A program made the position numbers and the translations under genes. The notes beneath the pieces are model-generated. The model made no database searches and was not told the DNA's origin. It was given only the letters and a program-made list of their open reading frames with translations. From Apostichopus japonicus (taxonomy: Eukaryota > Echinodermata > Holothuroidea > Aspidochirotida > Stichopodidae), in contig NC_092569.1 of the NCBI RefSeq assembly GCF_037975245.1, positions 3,597,501 through 3,661,500 on the forward strand: 64,000 bases of DNA. Direction: 5' to 3'. Each line of letters starts with the position of its first letter. The stretch's first letter is position 1. Of the stretch, positions 37,916 through 52,159 are shown one piece after another.

Positions 37916-40900
37916 ATGACGTCAAGATATGGTATATTAATATCATTTTTCCACCAAAATATGACTGTTTATACTACTTTTATCACCTGGAAAGGAATCA
38001 AAAGGGCGCCACACACCGCAGGTACAATTTGGGGAAGAATTAAAAAAGTCGTGATTTTGGCCAAAATCGAGCAAAATCATAAGGGTATAGCCTTACAAAA
38101 TTGCCAAATTTCGGCCAAATATGAAAGTTCTCCAATTTCTCTCAGGATACTAATACGGCTACCCAGAACCCAAATAAACGCTTCTCTCGTGACAAAAGTG
38201 GAATTCGACGAAGTTTTAGTCATTTAAATTTGATATGATATGACGTCAAGATATGGTTTATTAATATCATTTTTCCACCAAACTATGACTGTTTATACTA
38301 CTTTTATCACCTGGAAAGGAATCAAAAGGGCGCCACACACCGCAGGTACAATTTGGGGAAGAATTAAAAAAGTCGTGATTTTGGCCAAAATCGAGCAAAA
38401 TCATAAGGGTATAGCCTTACAAAATTGCCAAATTTCGGCCAAAAATGAAAGTTCTCAAATTGCTCTCAGGATACTCATACGGCTTCCCAGAACCCAAATA
38501 AACGCTTCTCTCGTGACAAAAGTGGAATTCGACGAAGTTTTAGTCATTTAAATTTGATATGATATGACGTCAAGATATGGTTTATTAATATCATTTTTCC
38601 AACAAAATATGACTGTTTATACTACTTTTATCACCTGGAAAGGAATCAAAAGGGCGCCACACACCGCAGGTACAATTTTGGGAAGAATTAAAAAAGTCGT
38701 GATTTTGGCCAAAATCGAGCAAAATCATAAGGGTATAGCCTTACAAAATTGCCAAATTTCGGCCAAAAATGAAAGTTCTCAAATTTCTCTCAGGGTACTA
38801 ATACGGCTTCCCAGAACCCAAATAAACGCTTCTCTCGTGACAAAAGTGGAATTCGACGAAGTTTTAGTCATTTAAATTTGATATGATATGACGTCAAGAT
38901 ATGGTTTATTAATATCATTTTTCCAACAAAATATGACTGTTTATACTACTTTTATCACCTGGAAAGGAATCAAAAGGGCGCCACACACCGCAGGTACAAT
39001 TTGGGGAAGAATTAAAAAAGTCGTGATTTTGGCCAAAATCGAGCAAAATCATAAGGGTATAGCCTTACAAAATTGCCAAATTTCGGCCAAAAATGAAAGT
39101 TCTCAAATTGCTCTCAGGATACTCATACGGCTTCCCAGAACCCAAATAAACGCTTCTCTCGTGACAAAAGTGGAATTCGACGAAGTTTTAGTCATTTAAA
39201 TTTGATATGATATGACGTCAAGATATGGTTTATTAATATCATTTTCCCACCAAAATATGACTGTTTATACTACTTTTATCACCTGGAAAGGAATCAAAAG
39301 GGCGCCACACACCGCAGGTACATTTTTGGGAAGAATTAAAAAAGTCGTGATTTTGGCCAAAATCGAGCAAAATCATAAGGGTATAGCCTTACAAAATTGC
39401 CAAATTTCGGCCAAAAATGAAAGTTCTCCAATTTCTCTCAGGATACTAATACGGCTACCCAGAACCCAAATAAACGCTTCTCTCGTGACAAAAGTGGAAT
39501 TCGACGAAGTTTTAGTCATTTAAATTTGATATGATATGACGTCAAGATATGGTTTATTAATATCATTTTTCCAACAAAATATGACCGTTTATACTACTTT
39601 TATCACCTGGAAAGGAATCAAAAGGGCGCCACACACCGCAGGTACAATTTTGGGAAGAATTAAAAAAGTCGTGATTTTGGCCAAAATCGAGCAAAATCAT
39701 AAGGGTATAGCCTTACAAAATTGCCAAATTTCGGCCAAATATGAAAGTTCTCCAATTTCTCTCAGGATACTAATACGGCTACCCAGAACCCAAATAAACG
39801 CTTCTCTCGTGACAAAAGTGGAATTCGACGAAGTTTTAGTCATTTAAATTTGATATGATATGACGTCAAGATATGGTTTATTAATATCATTTTTCCAACA
39901 AAATATGACTGTTTATACTACTTTTATCACCTGGAAAGGAATCAAAAGGGCGCCACACACCGCAGGTACATTTTTGGGAAGAATTAAAAAAGTCGTGATT
40001 TTGGCCAAAATCGAGCAAAATCATAAGGGTATAGCCTTACAAAATTGCCAAATTTCGGCCAAATATGAAAGTTCTCGAATTTCTCTCAGGATACTAATAC
40101 GGCTACCCAGAACCCAAATAAACGCTTCTCTCGTGACAAAAGTGGAATTCGACGAAGTTTTAGTCATTTAAATTTGATATGATATGACGTCAAGATATGG
40201 TATATTAATATCATTTTTCCACCAAAATATGACTGTTTATACTACTTTTATCACCTGGAAAGGAATCAAAAGGGCGCCACACACCGCAGGTACAATTTGG
40301 GGAAGAATTAAAAAAGTCGTGATTTTGGCCAAAATCGAGCAAAATCATAAGGGTATAGCCTTACAAAATTGCCAAATTTCGGCCAAATATGAAAGTTCTC
40401 CAATTTCTCTCAGGATACTAATACGGCTACCCAGAACCCAAATAAACGCTTCTCTCGTGACAAAAGTGGAATTCGACGAAGTTTTAGTCATTTAAATTTG
40501 ATATGATATGACGTCAAGATATGGTTTATTAATATCATTTTTCCACCAAACTATGACTGTTTATACTACTTTTATCACCTGGAAAGGAATCAAAAGGGCG
40601 CCACACACCGCAGGTACAATTTGGGGAAGAATTAAAAAAGTCGTGATTTTGGCCAAAATCGAGCAAAATCATAAGGGTATAGCCTTACAAAATTGCCAAA
40701 TTTCGGCCAAAAATGAAAGTTCTCAAATTGCTCTCAGGATACTCATACGGCTTCCCAGAACCCAAATAAACGCTTCTCTCGTGACAAAAGTGGAATTCGA
40801 CGAAGTTTTAGTCATTTAAATTTGATATGATATGACGTCAAGATATGGTTTATTAATATCATTTTTCCAACAAAATATGACTGTTTATACTACTTTTATC

Positions 40901-43900
40901 ACCTGGAAAGGAATCAAAAGGGCGCCACACACCGCAGGTACAATTTTGGGAAGAATTAAAAAAGTCGTGATTTTGGCCAAAATCGAGCAAAATCATAAGG
41001 GTATAGCCTTACAAAATTGCCAAATTTCGGCCAAAAATGAAAGTTCTCAAATTTCTCTCAGGGTACTAATACGGCTTCCCAGAACCCAAATAAACGCTTC
41101 TCTCGTGACAAAAGTGGAATTCGACGAAGTTTTAGTCATTTAAATTTGATATGATATGACGTCAAGATATGGTTTATTAATATCATTTTTCCAACAAAAT
41201 ATGACTGTTTATACTACTTTTATCACCTGGAAAGGAATCAAAAGGGCGCCACACACCGCAGGTACAATTTGGGGAAGAATTAAAAAAGTCGTGATTTTGG
41301 CCAAAATCGAGCAAAATCATAAGGGTATAGCCTTACAAAATTGCCAAATTTCGGCCAAAAATGAAAGTTCTCAAATTGCTCTCAGGATACTCATACGGCT
41401 TCCCAGAACCCAAATAAACGCTTCTCTCGTGACAAAAGTGGAATTCGACGAAGTTTTAGTCATTTAAATTTGATATGATATGACGTCAAGATATGGTTTA
41501 TTAATATCATTTTCCCACCAAAATATGACTGTTTATACTACTTTTATCACCTGGAAAGGAATCAAAAGGGCGCCACACACCGCAGGTACATTTTTGGGAA
41601 GAATTAAAAAAGTCGTGATTTTGGCCAAAATCGAGCAAAATCATAAGGGTATAGCCTTACAAAATTGCCAAATTTCGGCCAAATATGAAAGTTCTCCAAT
41701 TTCTCTCAGGATACTAATACGGCTACCCAGAACCCAAATAAACGCTTCTCTCGTGACAAAAGTGGAATTCGACGAAGTTTTAGTCATTTAAATTTGATAT
41801 GATATGACGTCAAGATATGGTTTATTAATATCATTTTTCCACCAAAATATGACTGTTTATACTACTTTTATCACCTGGAAAGGAATCAAAAGGGCGCCAC
41901 ACACCGCAGGTACAATTTGGGGAAGAATTAAAAAAGTCGTGATTTTGGCCAAAATCGAGCAAAATCATAAGGGTATAGCCTTACAAAATTGCCAAATTTC
42001 GGCCAAAAATGAAAGTTCTCAAATTGCTCTCAGGATACTCATACGGCTTCCCAGAACCCAAATAAACGCTTCTCTCGTGACAAAAGTGGAATTCGACGAA
42101 GTTTTAGTCATTTAAATTTGATATGATATGACGTCAAGATATGGTTTATTAATATCATTTTTCCAACAAAATATGACCGTTTATACTACTTTTATCACCT
42201 GGAAAGGAATCAAAAGGGCGCCACACACCGCAGGTACAATTTGGGGAAGAATTAAAAAAGTCGTGATTTTGGCCAAAATCGAGCAAAATCATAAGGGTAT
42301 AGCCTTACAAAATTGCCAAATTTCGGCCAAATATGAAAGTTCTCCAATTTCTCTCAGGATACTAATACGGCTACCCAGAACCCAAATAAACGCTTCTCTC
42401 GTGACAAAAGTGGAATTCGACGAAGTTTTAGTCATTTAAATTTGATATGATATGACGTCAAGATATGGTTTATTCATATCATTTTTCCAACAAAATATGA
42501 CTGTTTATACTACTTTTATCACCTGGAAAGGAATCAAAAGGGCGCCACACACCGCAGGTACAATTTGGGGAAGAATTAAAAAAGTCGTGATTTTGGCCAA
42601 AATCGAGCAAAATCATAAGGGTATAGCCTTACAAAATTGCCAAATTTCGGCCAAAAATGAAAGTTCTCGAATTGCTCTCAGGATACTTATACGGCTTCCC
42701 AGAACCCAAATAAACGCTTCTCTCGTGACAAAAGTGGAATTCGACGAAGTTTTAGTCATTTAAATTTGATATGATATGACGTCAAGATATGGTTTATTAA
42801 TATCATTTTTCCAACAAAATATGACTGTTTATACTACTTTTATCACCTGGAAAGGAATCAAAAGGGCGCCACACACCGCAGGTACAATTTTGGGAAGAAT
42901 TAAAAAAGTCGTGATTTTGGCCAAAATCGAGCAAAATCATAAGGGTATAGCCTTACAAAATTGCCAAATTTCGGCCAAAAATGAAAGTTCTCAAATTTCT
43001 CTCAGGGTACTAATACGGCTTCCCAGAACCCAAATAAACGCTTCTCTCGTGACAAAAGTGGAATTCGACGAAGTTTTAGTCATTTAAATTTGATATGATA
43101 TGACGTCAAGATATGGTTTATTAATATCATTTTTCCAACAAAATATGACTGTTTATACTACTTTTATCACCTGGAAAGGAATCAAAAGGGCGCCACACAC
43201 CGCAGGTACAATTTGGGGAAGAATTAAAAAAGTCGTGATTTTGGCCAAAATCGAGCAAAATCATAAGGGTATAGCCTTACAAAATTGCCAAATTTCGGCC
43301 AAAAATGAAAGTTCTCAAATTGCTCTCAGGATACTCATACGGCTTCCCAGAACCCAAATAAACGCTTCTCTCGTGACAAAAGTGGAATTCGACGAAGTTT
43401 TAGTCATTTAAATTTGATATGATATGACGTCAAGATATGGTTTATTAATATCATTTTCCCAAAAAATATGACTGTTTATACTACTTTTATCACCTGGAAA
43501 GGAATCAAAAGGGCGCCACACACCGCAGGTACATTTTTGGGAAGAATTAAAAAAGTCGTGATTTTGGCCAAAATCGAGCAAAATCATAAGGGTATAGCCT
43601 TACAAAATTGCCAAATTTCGGCCAAATATGAAAGTTCTCCAATTTCTCTCAGGATACTAATACGGCTACCCAGAACCCAAATAAACGCTTCTCTCGTGAC
43701 AAAAGTGGAATTCGACGAAGTTTTAGTCATTTAAATTTGATATGATATGACGTCAAGATATGGTTTATTAATATCATTTTCCCACCAAAATATGACTGTT
43801 TATACTACTTTTATCACCTGGAAAGGAATCAAAAGGGCGCCACACACCGCAGGTACATTTTTGGGAAGAATTAAAAAAGTCGTGATTTTGGCCAAAATCG

Positions 43901-46900
43901 AGCAAAATCATAAGGGTATAGCCTTACAAAATTGCCAAATTTCGGCCAAATATGAAAGTTCTCCAATTTCTCTCAGGATACTAATACGGCTACCCAGAAC
44001 CCAAATAAACGCTTCTCTCGTGACAAAAGTGGAATTCGACGAAGTTTTAGTCATTTAAATTTGATATGATATGACGTCAAGATATGGTATATTAATATCA
44101 TTTTTCCACCAAAATATGACTGTTTATACTACTTTTATCACCTGGAAAGGAATCAAAAGGGCGCCACACACCGCAGGTACAATTTGGGGAAGAATTAAAA
44201 AAGTCGTGATTTTGGCCAAAATCGAGCAAAATCATAAGGGTATAGCCTTACAAAATTGCCAAATTTCGGCCAAATATGAAAGTTCTCCAATTTCTCTCAG
44301 GATACTAATACGGCTACCCAGAACCCAAATAAACGCTTCTCTCGTGACAAAAGTGGAATTCGACGAAGTTTTAGTCATTTAAATTTGATATGATATGACG
44401 TCAAGATATGGTTTATTAATATCATTTTTCCACCAAACTATGACTGTTTATACTACTTTTATCACCTGGAAAGGAATCAAAAGGGCGCCACACACCGCAG
44501 GTACAATTTGGGGAAGAATTAAAAAAGTCGTGATTTTGGCCAAAATCGAGCAAAATCATAAGGGTATAGCCTTACAAAATTGCCAAATTTCGGCCAAAAA
44601 TGAAAGTTCTCAAATTGCTCTCAGGATACTCATACGGCTTCCCAGAACCCAAATAAACGCTTCTCTCGTGACAAAAGTGGAATTCGACGAAGTTTTAGTC
44701 ATTTAAATTTGATATGATATGACGTCAAGATATGGTTTATTAATATCATTTTTCCAACAAAATATGACTGTTTATACTACTTTTATCACCTGGAAAGGAA
44801 TCAAAAGGGCGCCACACACCGCAGGTACAATTTTGGGAAGAATTAAAAAAGTCGTGATTTTGGCCAAAATCGAGCAAAATCATAAGGGTATAGCCTTACA
44901 AAATTGCCAAATTTCGGCCAAAAATGAAAGTTCTCAAATTGCTCTCAGGATACTCATACGTCTTCCCAGAACCCAAATAAACGCTTCTCTCGTGACAAAA
45001 GTGGAATTCGACGAAGTTTTAGTCATTTAAATTTGATATGATATGACGTCAAGATATGGTTTATTAATATCATTTTTCCAACAAAATATGACTGTTTATA
45101 CTACTTTTATCACCTGGAAAGGAATCAAAAGGGCGCCACACACCGCAGGTACAATTTTGGGAAGAATTAAAAAAGTCGTGATTTTGGCCAAAATCGAGCA
45201 AAATCATAAGGGTATAGCCTTACAAAATTGCCAAATTTCGGCCAAAAATGAAAGTTCTCAAATTGCTCTCAGGATACTCATACGGCTTCCCAGAACCCAA
45301 ATAAACGCTTCTCTCGTGACAAAAGTGGAATTCGACGAAGTTTTAGTCATTTAAATTTGATATGATATGACGTCAAGATATGGTTTATTAATATCATTTT
45401 CCCACCAAAATATGACTGTTTATACTACTTTTATCACCTGGAAAGGAATCAAAAGGGCGCCACACACCGCAGGTACATTTTTGGGAAGAATTAAAAAAGT
45501 CGTGATTTTGGCCAAAATCGAGCAAAATCATAAGGGTATAGCCTTACAAAATTGCCAAATTTCGGCCAAATATGAAAGTTCTCCAATTTCTCTCAGGATA
45601 CTAATACGGCTACCCAGAACCCAAATAAACGCTTCTCTCGTGACAAAAGTGGAATTCGACGAAGTTTTAGTCATTTAAATTTGATATGATATGACGTCAA
45701 GATATGGTTTATTAATATCATTTTCCCACCAAAATATGACTGTTTATACTACTTTTATCACCTGGAAAGGAATCAAAAGGGCGCCACACACCGCAGGTAC
45801 ATTTTTGGGAAGAATTAAAAAAGTCGTGATTTTGGCCAAAATCGAGCAAAATCATAAGGGTATAGCCTTACAAAATTGCCAAATTTCGGCCAAATATGAA
45901 AGTTCTCCAATTTCTCTCAGGATACTAATACGGCTACCCAGAACCCAAATAAACGCTTCTCTCGTGACAAAAGTGGAATTCGACGAAGTTTTAGTCATTT
46001 AAATTTGATATGATATGACGTCAAGATATGGTATATTAATATCATTTTTCCACCAAAATATGACTGTTTATACTACTTTTATCACCTGGAAAGGAATCAA
46101 AAGGGCGCCACACACCGCAGGTACAATTTGGGGAAGAATTAAAAAAGTCGTGATTTTGGCCAAAATCGAGCAAAATCATAAGGGTATAGCCTTACAAAAT
46201 TGCCAAATTTCGGCCAAATATGAAAGTTCTCCAATTTCTCTCAGGATACTAATACGGCTACCCAGAACCCAAATAAACGCTTCTCTCGTGACAAAAGTGG
46301 AATTCGACGAAGTTTTAGTCATTTAAATTTGATATGATATGACGTCAAGATATGGTTTATTAATATCATTTTTCCACCAAACTATGACTGTTTATACTAC
46401 TTTTATCACCTGGAAAGGAATCAAAAGGGCGCCACACACCGCAGGTACAATTTGGGGAAGAATTAAAAAAGTCGTGATTTTGGCCAAAATCGAGCAAAAT
46501 CATAAGGGTATAGCCTTACAAAATTGCCAAATTTCGGCCAAAAATGAAAGTTCTCAAATTGCTCTCAGGATACTCATACGGCTTCCCAGAACCCAAATAA
46601 ACGCTTCTCTCGTGACAAAAGTGGAATTCGACGAAGTTTTAGTCATTTAAATTTGATATGATATGACGTCAAGATATGGTTTATTAATATCATTTTTCCA
46701 ACAAAATATGACTGTTTATACTACTTTTATCACCTGGAAAGGAATCAAAAGGGCGCCACACACCGCAGGTACAATTTTGGGAAGAATTAAAAAAGTCGTG
46801 ATTTTGGCCAAAATCGAGCAAAATCATAAGGGTATAGCCTTACAAAATTGCCAAATTTCGGCCAAAAATGAAAGTTCTCAAATTTCTCTCAGGGTACTAA

Positions 46901-47634
46901 TACGGCTTCCCAGAACCCAAATAAACGCTTCTCTCGTGACAAAAGTGGAATTCGACGAAGTTTTAGTCATTTAAATTTGATATGATATGACGTCAAGATA
47001 TGGTTTATTAATATCATTTTTCCAACAAAATATGACTGTTTATACTACTTTTATCACCTGGAAAGGAATCAAAAGGGCGCCACACACCGCAGGTACAATT
47101 TGGGGAAGAATTAAAAAAGTCGTGATTTTGGCCAAAATCGAGCAAAATCATAAGGGTATAGCCTTACAAAATTGCCAAATTTCGGCCAAAAATGAAAGTT
47201 CTCAAATTGCTCTCAGGATACTCATACGGCTTCCCAGAACCCAAATAAACGCTTCTCTCGTGACAAAAGTGGAATTCGACGAAGTTTTAGTCATTTAAAT
47301 TTGATATGATATGACGTCAAGATATGGTTTATTAATATCATTTTCCCACCAAAATATGACTGTTTATACTACTTTTATCACCTGGAAAGGAATCAAAAGG
47401 GCGCCACACACCGCAGGTACATTTTTGGGAAGAATTAAAAAAGTCGTGATTTTGGCCAAAATCGAGCAAAATCATAAGGGTATAGCCTTACAAAATTGCC
47501 AAATTTCGGCCAAATATGAAAGTTCTCCAATTTCTCTCAGGATACTAATACGGCTACCCAGAACCCAAATAAACGCTTCTCTCGTGACAAAAGTGGAATT
47601 CGACGAAGTTTTAGTCATTTAAATTTGATATGAT
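37916..47634 (+). repeat. Repeated five-monomer block in the satellite
   Basis: A marker pair, GGTATATTA followed in the next monomer by CCAAACTATG, occurs at 37916/38240, 40184/40508, 44071/44395 and 46015/46339. The three following monomers are closely similar in each case. Block offsets are 2268, 3887 and 1944 bp (7, 12 minus one base, and 6 monomers). The varying offsets show repeated unequal exchange, not one fixed higher-order unit. Confidence 0.88.
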
Positions 47635-49849
47635 ATGACGTCAAGATATGGTTTATTAATATCATTTTTCCACCAAAATATGACTGTTTATACTACTTTT
47701 ATCACCTGGAAAGGAATCAAAAGGGCGCCACACACCGCAGGTACAATTTGGGGAAGAATTAAAAAAGTCGTGATTTTGGCCAAAATCGAGCAAAATCATA
47801 AGGGTATAGCCTTACAAAATTGCCAAATTTCGGCCAAAAATGAAAGTTCTCAAATTGCTCTCAGGATACTCATACGGCTTCCCAGAACCCAAATAAACGC
47901 TTCTCTCGTGACAAAAGTGGAATTCGACGAAGTTTTAGTCATTTAAATTTGATATGATATGACGTCAAGATATGGTTTATTAATATCATTTTTCCAACAA
48001 AATATGACCGTTTATACTACTTTTATCACCTGGAAAGGAATCAAAAGGGCGCCACACACCGCAGGTACAATTTGGGGAAGAATTAAAAAAGTCGTGATTT
48101 TGGCCAAAATCGAGCAAAATCATAAGGGTATAGCCTTACAAAATTGCCAAATTTCGGCCAAAAATGAAAGTTCTCAAATTTCTCTCAGGGTACTAGTACG
48201 GCTTCCCAGAACCCAAATAAACGCTTCTCTCGTGACAAAAGTGGAATTCGACGAAGTTTTAGTCATTTAAATTTGATATGATATGACGTCAAGATATGGT
48301 TTATTAATATCATTTTTCCACCAAAATATGACTGTTTATACTACTTTTATCACCTGGAAAGGAATCAAAAGGGCGCCACACACCGCAGGTACAATTTTGG
48401 GAAGAATTAAAAAAGTCGTGATTTTGGCCAAAATCGAGCAAAATCATAAGGGTATAGCCTTACAAAATTACCAAATTTCGGCCAAAAATGAAAGTTCTCA
48501 AATTTCTCTCAGGGTACTAATACGGCTTCCCAGAACCCAAATAAACGCTTCTCTCGTGACAAAAGTGGAATTCGACGAAGTTTTAGTCATTTAAATTTGA
48601 TATGATATGACGTCAAGATATGGTTTATTAATATCATTTTTCCAACAAAATATGACTGTTTATACTACTTTTATCACCTGGAAAGGAATCAAAAGGGCGC
48701 CACACACCGCAGGTACAATTTGGGGAAGAATTAAAAAAGTCGTGATTTTGGCCAAAATCGAGCAAAATCATAAGGGTATAGCCTTACAAAATTGCCAAAT
48801 TTCGGCCAAAAATGAAAGTTCTCAAATTGCTCTCAGGATACTCATACGGCTTCCCAGAACCCAAATAAACGCTTCTCTCGTGACAAAAGTGGAATTCGAC
48901 GAAGTTTTAGTCATTTAAATTTGATATGATATGACGTCAAGATATGGTTTATTAATATCATTTTTCCACCAAAATATGACTGTTTATACTACTTTTATCA
49001 CCTGGAAAGGAATCAAAAGGGCGCCACACACCGCAGGTACAATTTTGGGAAGAATTAAAAAAGTGATTTTGGCCAAAATCGAGCAAAATCATAAGGGTAT
49101 AGCCTTACAAAACTGCCAAATTTCGGCCAAAAATGAAAGTTCTCCAATATCTCTCAGGATACTAATACGGATTCCCAGAACCCAAATAAACGCTTCTCTC
49201 GTGACAAAAGTGGAATTCGACGAAGTTTTAGTCATTTAAATTTGATATGATATGACGTCAAGATATGGTTTATTAATATCATTTTTCCACCAAAATATGA
49301 CTGTTTATACTACTTTTATCACCTGGAAAGGAATCAAAAGGGCGCCACACACCGCAGGTACAATTTGGGGAAGAATTAAAAAAGTGATTTTGGCCAAAAT
49401 CGAGCAAAATCATAAGGGTATAGCCTTACAAAACTGCCAAATTTCGGCCAAAAATGAAAGTTTTCAAATTTCTCTCAGGATACTTATACGGATTCCCAGA
49501 ACCCAAATAAACGCTTCTCTCGTGACAAAAGTGGAATTCGACGAAGTTTTAGTCATTTAAATTTGATATGATATGACGTCAAGATATGGTTTATTAATAT
49601 CATTTTCCACCAAAATATGACTGTTTATACTACTTTTATCACCTGGAAAGGAATCAAAAGGGCACCACACACCGCAGGTACAATTTTGGGAAGAATTAAA
49701 AAAGTCGTGATTTTGGCCAAAATCGAGCAAAATTTCGGCCAAAAATGAAAGTTTTCAAATTTCTCTCAGGATACTTATACGGCTTCCCAGAACTCAAATA
49801 AACGCTTCTCTCGTGACAAAAGTGGAATTCGACGAAGTTTTAGTCTTTA

Positions 49850-50062
49850 GAAGAATTAAAAAAGTCGTGATTTTGTCTTAAATCGAACAAATTCATAATA
49901 GATTTTCTGTACGTTTTTATTTTTCCACCAACATATGCGTTATTATAGTAACTTATCACCTGGAATGGAATCAGGCGTGACGTTGATCAAAATAAAAATT
50001 AAAGAAAAAATTATAAACTTATAATATTTCTAAATTGTCAAATTTGGGCTAAATTGTCATAT
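49850..50062 (+). repeat. Decayed right edge of the satellite
   Basis: After a break in the last monomer at 49849, fragments remain recognisable but diverged and out of normal spacing: AGAAGAATTAAAAAAGTCG, a TTTTTCCACCAACATATG block near 49920, and ATCACCTGGAATGGAATC near 49955. Homology fades by about 50062. This is the normal picture at a satellite border where exchange no longer homogenises copies. Confidence 0.8.
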
Positions 50063-52159
50063 CCTTGTAGCGTCCATTGATATTAAACCTTCAAGTTCGC
50101 AGTAACACTAGAACACCTAGTAACGTTGTGACCTCACAAAGAACACCACTGGAAAGGCTTAGTTTGCATAAAAGTGAATTAATTTTCATCATTACACTAA
50201 TAAGACATTTGTATTCTTCCGATTGTACCCTTTGTGAAAGGGTCCAATTCAAACGGTTTTTCAATGAACAAATGGCCACAAAGATGTTGCAGTGGCCCAA
50301 ACGTCCGAGTAAGTAGGCGGGTTGGTCATTCAAGATATTCGTCTCGGTCAAGCAAAGAATATGGTTGTCGAAAAGGAAGGTTACCATTTTGACTTTTAAG
50401 CGTTCGTCTTGAAATTTCTGTAAAAAAAAAAAAAAAAATGGATAAATGAAGTAGATTTGTGAAGAAAACTAGTAATAATAAGACATACTTCAAAGAAAGG
50501 TAATTGAATCAGCACTGTGCAAACGCAGATAACAGTATGTCTCGGATGGACAGGATTGTAACTGTGCAGTGTGATATTATGAATGGCTGTTTATGTTACG
50601 AAACCATGTATTACATGTCTCGCACCACAATTAATTGTTCTATTGACTTACACACTAAACTCGTCACTTTCAAGACCTGCCAAAGCATAGATAGAAGTTT
50701 TCAACTGGTATATCCTACCCACCACATGATAGCTGAGATCTTGGCCTATATTGGCATTTGCAAACCTTCATATATCATGACCGTTTAGATTTTGAGCTAG
50801 AAGAGGAGCAAGTTTAGCATACTGCACCCCACCCTTCCATCTGCTCGCCCAGAGTAATATCAACATTTAACCAAAGATTTTCTAAAATGGTTTATATCAC
50901 CTTCGATCCTCCCAATTTTCACACCATCTGTACTTTAAATTGTGCTCTTTAATATAAAGGCAGAACAAACGATGACAGTAACTGATAACATGCTTAAACA
51001 AGCTTTACCTTAGGTACTTTTACCTCTTTTCTCTGACGGTTAACGTTTCGAGCGGATGAACACTATTCTAATTTTGGTGTGGTACCAACAGAGACCAACA
51101 AAGAATCGGGACTGGAAAGCTCAGCCTTTAGAGGAAAGAGAAATAGCGACCTCTATTCGGGTTATTCATCAAAACGATGATTTGACTTCTAAAGCTAACA
51201 GAAAGGATAAACCCAACAACACAATAGTAAAATGTTTACTTGTAACTCTTTAAGACCAAATGTGAAAAAAATAACAATTGTAAATATCACAGCATTTATG
51301 CACACTGTAGGTGTGTGATTAACAGTGTCACCTTATCCTACATATCACTGATTGGGTTGCAAAACTTGAAATAATGTTTCGAATTTTCAGACCTGGTCTG
51401 TGCTGTTAGCGATATGGCATGGAATATAAAGAAAAGGAGGTAGTGGTAGGTGGTAGGTGGTAGGTGGTGGGGGTTGGGAGATGGTGGCAGGAGCATGTTC
51501 CATGTGAAAGTTAATCTTATCTATACCACAACATCTTCAAAATTGAAAATTCTTCAGGGTAAGATCCCTAGGTCCCCCCGGTATCCTTAATAACGTATAT
51601 ACTTGTGGATAGTTTCCTAGGTAAATAACTATAACAGATTTCGGCATTAGAAATGTTTCATTACAGTTTTTACAATGTCAAAAGATTGCAAGATCGTAAC
51701 TGACATCCTTGTCATTATAGTAAGTTAGTAACTCCATCAACGATTTTGAAACAAGATGTTTTTTACTACATTTAAAAAGTGAACGTGTTTGGAAAAGAAA
51801 TGTTTCTCATAGCCAAAAAAAATAATTAAACAAATGAAGAAAGCGACTCCTGAACTTTGGAAATGAAAATGCAGGAAATGAAAGCTAGATACCTCGATTA
51901 ACTCCAGGACTGGAATACATTCAGAACTCAGTTTTTGGCAATTGGAATGACAGTTATCACCAAACAGCTTTTTAGGACAAATGAAAGATGAATAGTTCGC
52001 TTAGTTATTATTCTTTTCAAGGACAGCTGTTAACGCTGAAATATGAATTGTGCGTTTACCCACCCTGCTATAAAGTTTAATACATCCATCGTTTCCAATT
52101 AAGGTTTCCGTATTAAATCGTACTGGACTTCAACCAACAAAAGAGTGGCACTTATCGAT
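50063..52159. other. Non-coding interval right of the satellite
   Basis: Short frames (for example 50077-50316, 50504-50788 and 51056-51253) lack splice context and known motifs. An A run lies at about 50422-50438 and a GGTAGGT minisatellite at 51439-51485. No gene is supported. Confidence 0.5.
51439..51485 (+). repeat. GGTAGGT short minisatellite
   Basis: A G-rich run of GTAGGTGGTAGGTGG-type units, partly degenerate at its right end. The plus strand could form G-quadruplex-like structure. Confidence 0.8.

Larger units (their letters stand above)
15299..49849 (+). repeat. 324-bp satellite DNA array, about 107 monomers
   Basis: Head-to-tail copies recur with a modal period of 324 bp, counted from ATGACGTCAAG: 15954, 16278, 16602, then steadily from 28198 to 48931. 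I count about 106 full monomers plus a broken last one at 49573. Length variants are 314 bp (10-bp loss between two AAAATC repeats), 323, 325 (extra A in an A run), 328/329 (TATA expansion) and 321 (3-bp loss in the two copies at 48931 and 49252). Each copy carries GAATTC, GGCGCC, ATTTAAAT, usually TGACGTCA, and the 16-bp palindrome GATTTTGGCCAAAATC. Similarity is very high in the centre and falls at the right edge, as expected for unequal exchange. The family was not recognised. Confidence 0.98.

Noticed and set aside
15954-49560. A 103-codon open frame in nearly every satellite monomer, with the period a multiple of three
   Set aside because: Copies are homogenised, so one chance frame repeats a hundred times. 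Monomers at 21406, 23985, 24962, 25286 and 29818 carry the same stop at codon 73, and 314-, 325- and 329-bp variants break the frame freely. Amino-acid-changing variants (for example Gln/Pro/Arg, Ser/Ala, Asn/Tyr) are common. No promoter, domain or signal supports translation. A dN/dS test across monomers would settle it.
15299-49849. CRISPR array or bacterial repeat array
   Set aside because: Units are 324 bp with no unique spacers, and the surroundings are eukaryotic (introns, SINEs, MITEs).
15299-49849. CENP-B box or hammerhead ribozyme in the satellite
   Set aside because: I found no match to the CENP-B box pattern and no CTGATGA plus GAAA core in the consensus monomer on the plus strand. 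Absence of a box does not rule out a centromere.
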